A stretch of 64,000 nucleotides of DNA from Deinococcus deserti VCD115 (GTDB taxonomy: Bacteria > Deinococcota > Deinococci > Deinococcales > Deinococcaceae), in assembly GCF_000020685.1 (NCBI RefSeq), contig NC_012526.1, positions 1,900,001 to 1,964,000 of the forward strand. The letters are read 5' to 3'. Position numbers and translations under genes: made by a program. A model generated the notes under the pieces. It worked only from the letters and a program-made list of their open reading frames with translations, was not told the DNA's origin and searched no databases. Of this stretch, positions 63,801-64,000 are shown piece after piece. How positions within the stretch are numbered: the stretch's first letter is position 1; each line of letters begins with the position of its first letter.

Positions 63801-64000
63801 GTGCCGGGCCTTGCCGAGCTGGACCCCTCCCTGAAAGGCACGATCACCCTCAGCGCCGCAGGCACGTACGACCGCCCACGCGGTGTGCTGCGTGCCCAGA
63901 ACCTGTCCGGCACAGTTGCCGGCCTGAGCCTGCAGGTGCCCTCCTTCTCCGGCGACCTGCCGGACAGCGGAGCATTCACGGGCGGCGGCCGGGTGCTGAC
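54882..64000 (+). CDS. tamB: TamB-family (DUF490) giant envelope protein, partial
   Basis: The frame from GTG 54882 is open to the window edge: at least 3039 codons, without the conserved C-terminal domain. One membrane helix lies at residues 31-51 (WILLFTTVLLSALVAFSPALL); everything after is predicted outside the cytoplasm and consists of endless short beta strands with GTL, LSG, and VTG-type turns, the beta-taco fold of AsmA/TamB/YhdP lipid-transfer proteins. DAEISVEGVGGTLWSPSIRGARV right after the helix is the normal TamB start. It bridges inner and outer membranes and is thought to move phospholipid or help outer-membrane assembly; Deinococcus has an outer membrane. An 801-bp internal duplication lies at about residues 595-1128. 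Confidence 0.88.
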   Translation, partial: MNTGPSVPPEPSTPPAGEEQIRVRQRARWPWILLFTTVLLSALVAFSPALLGRWVLSRLAQDAEISVEGVGGTLWSPSIRGARVALPGLNAQAEQADVRVTGIDPRTRTVRLNVAVRDATVNLKLSELLSSTDEQQDGGWKVVLSGVDVHSTRVNVNGQGLNVPNGSFSAARTGDGTLAVRGRTTEGELNADVVIGENNGVNTYRIDVDADARVLNHYWPGVTAGRITGRYLVGQGPVHGDLNLRGGALRVPDARFVVVRNIAGSARHRGDQIGIKLAGRGWNGPVNANGGVDLKARNWTLTADARPTVSGLAQALDTVGEGPMELRVTAGGWSTVRVKGYAKASGSFARVPFRDAKAEYTYLSRDGDKASQTNDLAFSALTALSGSQKLTARWAIGREGRASWVGDFGSQPLNVRGDINAENVVALSGATLGGPVSGTVALRGTRINAVLNPDYGEALARVALTGTPENLRAVVSGGQAGPFSLAGVVTYNERGLKADLGPVQLDLNRDLIGNWQAQNLSGLGVALNGSGRVNLSSGDVTGQLSARVPGLEETLTGPVSVNYVRQRGTFRPGAQRLVWNNRVFGASMRSLRLANGIRVSGDLNVTNDLRAYGVLRAQGEGFDVRAVGRGRTASLRGTAGGVTVLADTELQSPYRTAARVEGADIRGTLSVGRALTFTLVTGSQTARGTLEGYRLDATGRVDLGALRPLLGETDLSGTLDLNLAGLGGGADVNARVAGTQITGTLTRAVGPVNARLRVRAADGVEAQLAGQVYPDVQTSGIVRAQGQTLQASVSGPYDALRAQVTGQTTALALGGVTLPAQPVNLRATLTPDLSASGTWGGLRATYEADRGLIRLTGTQVANGIRVSGNLTVNRDLQAFGTLQAQGEGFDVRAVGRGRTASLRGTVNGVTVVADTGLQAPFRTVARVVGTDIRGTLSLDRGVNFSLETRGETARGSLNGNRLDATGRVDLGALRPLLGETDLSGTLDLNLAGLGGGADVNARVAGTQITGTLTRAVGPVNARLRVRAADGVEAQLAGQVYPDVQTSGIVRAQGQTLQASVSGPYDALRAQVTGRTGALTFNGVTVPAQGVNLRATLTPDLRVNGTWGGLQATYDADRGLVRLTGTQLLSAFGRTGQVQGSASWGPGFRGQVAARGTLEGYTLNLNGPWQALRVQASSREGLRASGTASLPDGRYDLRVRGAVANGLSVDGRVTGLGDQPRGSLRVFDAAGGSARVTLRSLSDFDINTAGLQIAGQTLRGSLRAQNGQLAGTLRAGPLTVVAAGGRLNATGEFAGQQVRASGRLTLPNQVSDVNVVVTGPYFTASATGDLDALRGTLRLNAQNFGADPALLTVPAQVFPLTASVTDLRVSAGGLTYTNGLWSGAQRIRYALNTQPGEARLTGNSKVLAALPTGPLGGQVTLLPALGGTVTTSLSPILGRLPQSVRPLVVPGQLVAQLTRNGALLRTNGTRYQGAPLNLDARLGWVRRITLAGTLTHPGTRVPLRYDGRTLTVRGASLDARTLEPVLSGARGRMNLDLNIPELDFERASGRALVDLSAQGERATGRLSLSRGQLSADLTSTIADRTIRVSGPLYPEANAVLSVDDVRGTLTGRAEQALILRAAGTVEGRTLNLSATATGLTGSQARLALSGSAAGAVVNLTAQQGQSTDLVGWGVAGSLNVPDLQALAGTSGRVSATLSGTLGDLRLNAAGTVGDVTFSAPASFQDGTLRLSGASAALNGVQARLSGTVFPALNLSARATLTDYLPGSYTAQVRGALRKPDISVQGKLQNTRSGLQAGGSAVTARLLGQDWKAGFTGAPLSGSLRGQLGTNALGGLQTARLTVHAPFISGDTTVRLDGTAGWNTLAGWTGSLRAVGDVPGGPLDAVLDGRGTLNVAARVGQGARSASLTGALSANLPLRPGGALTLQAFDVGALWGRTDQLRLTGGVTLAGRTWSALEAGFTGRVQDTAGDLSGDLGASYSAGDLSVRLAGPKVAGGALLRSGRYEATLRADTVRLARLLPAGLDVDALTFAGTLEARGSLNASPERIVLRNVALKGEQAQTGPFSLYGSATYTPTTLETALAGSLRGGLLRADGALPAGVRVTVRDLPTNYVGAASLGRGTLTADLTLRGAAADPTMTGTVNASTENLDALLTVAGRVRDPRLSARATLKGDASGTLYAEASDLDLQRGTLRTRVYGTVIQDQNRATLDLSGMWPRLAGTVQAQVDGIETPVILRGDAQGNYNVNAGELGSGRLTLTGGQGLVPGLKGQLALTPLPLVDGTGQLSVSATLGGTLLAPTLAGSLASRDAVAAGVELQNTTGTFSGTLAGLRGTLTQSGRTVATLEGPQAQLSDLRLNAAGSILSVSGNADLGGRTELSVGATGALKGTLNASYAAQALSLRGSLGGLQGLRAAVDVQASARTGWRGTARVTGGPQGVLSRPVQLSVSGPLNHPLVQGDAGLLGAGARIVANTSGVQVRLVDGPEASASGVVEVRPGETGAWRWSGAVSLSRPELSLNVTPSGPVDDPSVLLSVRRGDWRASGTAGLSGADLTVSDGERAGTLTWEDGQVATNLPGLNLARLGLDGLGGTLTAQGSVTTATQDGQVTLRISGLRTPYTLPYLGVDLDGEVSGNITLRAARPAVQASLALSSGTLNVTAAQGPDHWTGRVGGRLTREYGTLSVDVNADKGGLRGTLDAARFPLDLAGQNLRADGRVTLNGQTFEARLVARNTINGDTAGQVRVDASGGIADLVPTLQGALALQPTEDGYGLRATLSDLEIADLKIAPGLSGPVSGEANLRDGGGTFTLRSDVLKVGPRTLRARLEGTQVSGDWRIRGFLGQSEFTAGLNAGEVFGQGNLRGLPLGAAAAAALGTVPGEGVVTGVVRFRFPLADPQAGEATVVAERIRVSATSGQGKDAVTETLMGSGTLDYARRELRSINVQLSGAGTWDVRGQFTRERVDLTAQFTNTTFTPVLQLVPGLAELDPSLKGTITLSAAGTYDRPRGVLRAQNLSGTVAGLSLQVPSFSGDLPDSGAFTGGGRVL
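56965..57296 (+). repeat. Internal tamB repeat, copy 1
   Basis: Near-identical to 57766-58097 at an offset of exactly 801 bases (267 codons). From 57012 to about 57291 I count one difference; the first 47 bases differ at three or more. Weaker similarity extends over a unit of about 56665-57465. Confidence 0.9.
57766..58097 (+). repeat. Internal tamB repeat, copy 2
   Basis: Partner of 56965-57296. The flanking parts of the 801-bp unit (about 57466-58266) are only moderately similar to copy 1, so the near-identity is confined to this core. Confidence 0.9.

Overview
The window looks like chromosomal DNA of a Deinococcus. The GC content is high and genes are tightly packed. At many genes a TAnnnT -10 hexamer sits only 6-7 nt before the start codon, which is the leaderless-mRNA pattern described for Deinococcus, notably D. 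deserti. The gene families (MutL, a very large TamB, OsmC, HxlR/nitroreductase, one Fur-type regulator) fit the genus; the species is inferred, not proven. No insertion sequence, CRISPR array, prophage or replication origin was seen.

Layout. 0-11 kb: end of an FAD-linked oxidase, mutL, a SARP/BTAD-type regulator with a P-loop NTPase, two exported proteins, gltX, a B12-binding mutase subunit, an MFS exporter, then a gene-poor stretch with one damaged ORF and a small membrane protein. 11-15 kb: two cation/proton antiporters behind a promoter-hairpin-terminator module, then tRNA-Ser(GGA) with a decayed second tRNA-Ser copy nearby. 15-25 kb: plsY, asd behind a probable Thr/Ile attenuator, a rhomboid, a GGDEF protein, an FAD oxidase/VOC pair, a MarR-MFS efflux pair with twin operators, and a Nudix/MFS pair. 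25-34 kb: a TPP-riboswitch operon (thiB, a membrane phospholipase-D-like gene, thiP, thiQ), a FlgT/CsgG-like envelope pair, and thiN. 34-41 kb: hemL, a CoA-binding protein, hom, prfA with a coupled leader ORF, Nudix, and divergent nitroreductase/hxlR. 41-48 kb: ridA, a ZTP riboswitch driving purH-folD, a glycosyltransferase, and metY-metX under a SAM-I riboswitch. 48-54.7 kb: Fur-family regulator, a two-gene membrane-associated operon, aldehyde dehydrogenase, lipase, osmC, a broken kinase-like gene, HNH nuclease, acylphosphatase. 54.8 kb to the end: a giant tamB (at least 3039 codons, running off the window), also preceded by a coupled leader ORF.

Together the genes cover the aspartate family (asd, hom, metX, metY), thiamine uptake and activation, and purine/one-carbon metabolism, with cis-acting RNA control at asd, thi, pur-fol and met. 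The most novel-looking items are the two short leaderless ORFs that end in a GTGA overlap with the GTG start of prfA and of tamB, the asd attenuator, and the mosaic 801-bp tandem duplication inside tamB. All assignments come from reading the sequence; no database search was run.
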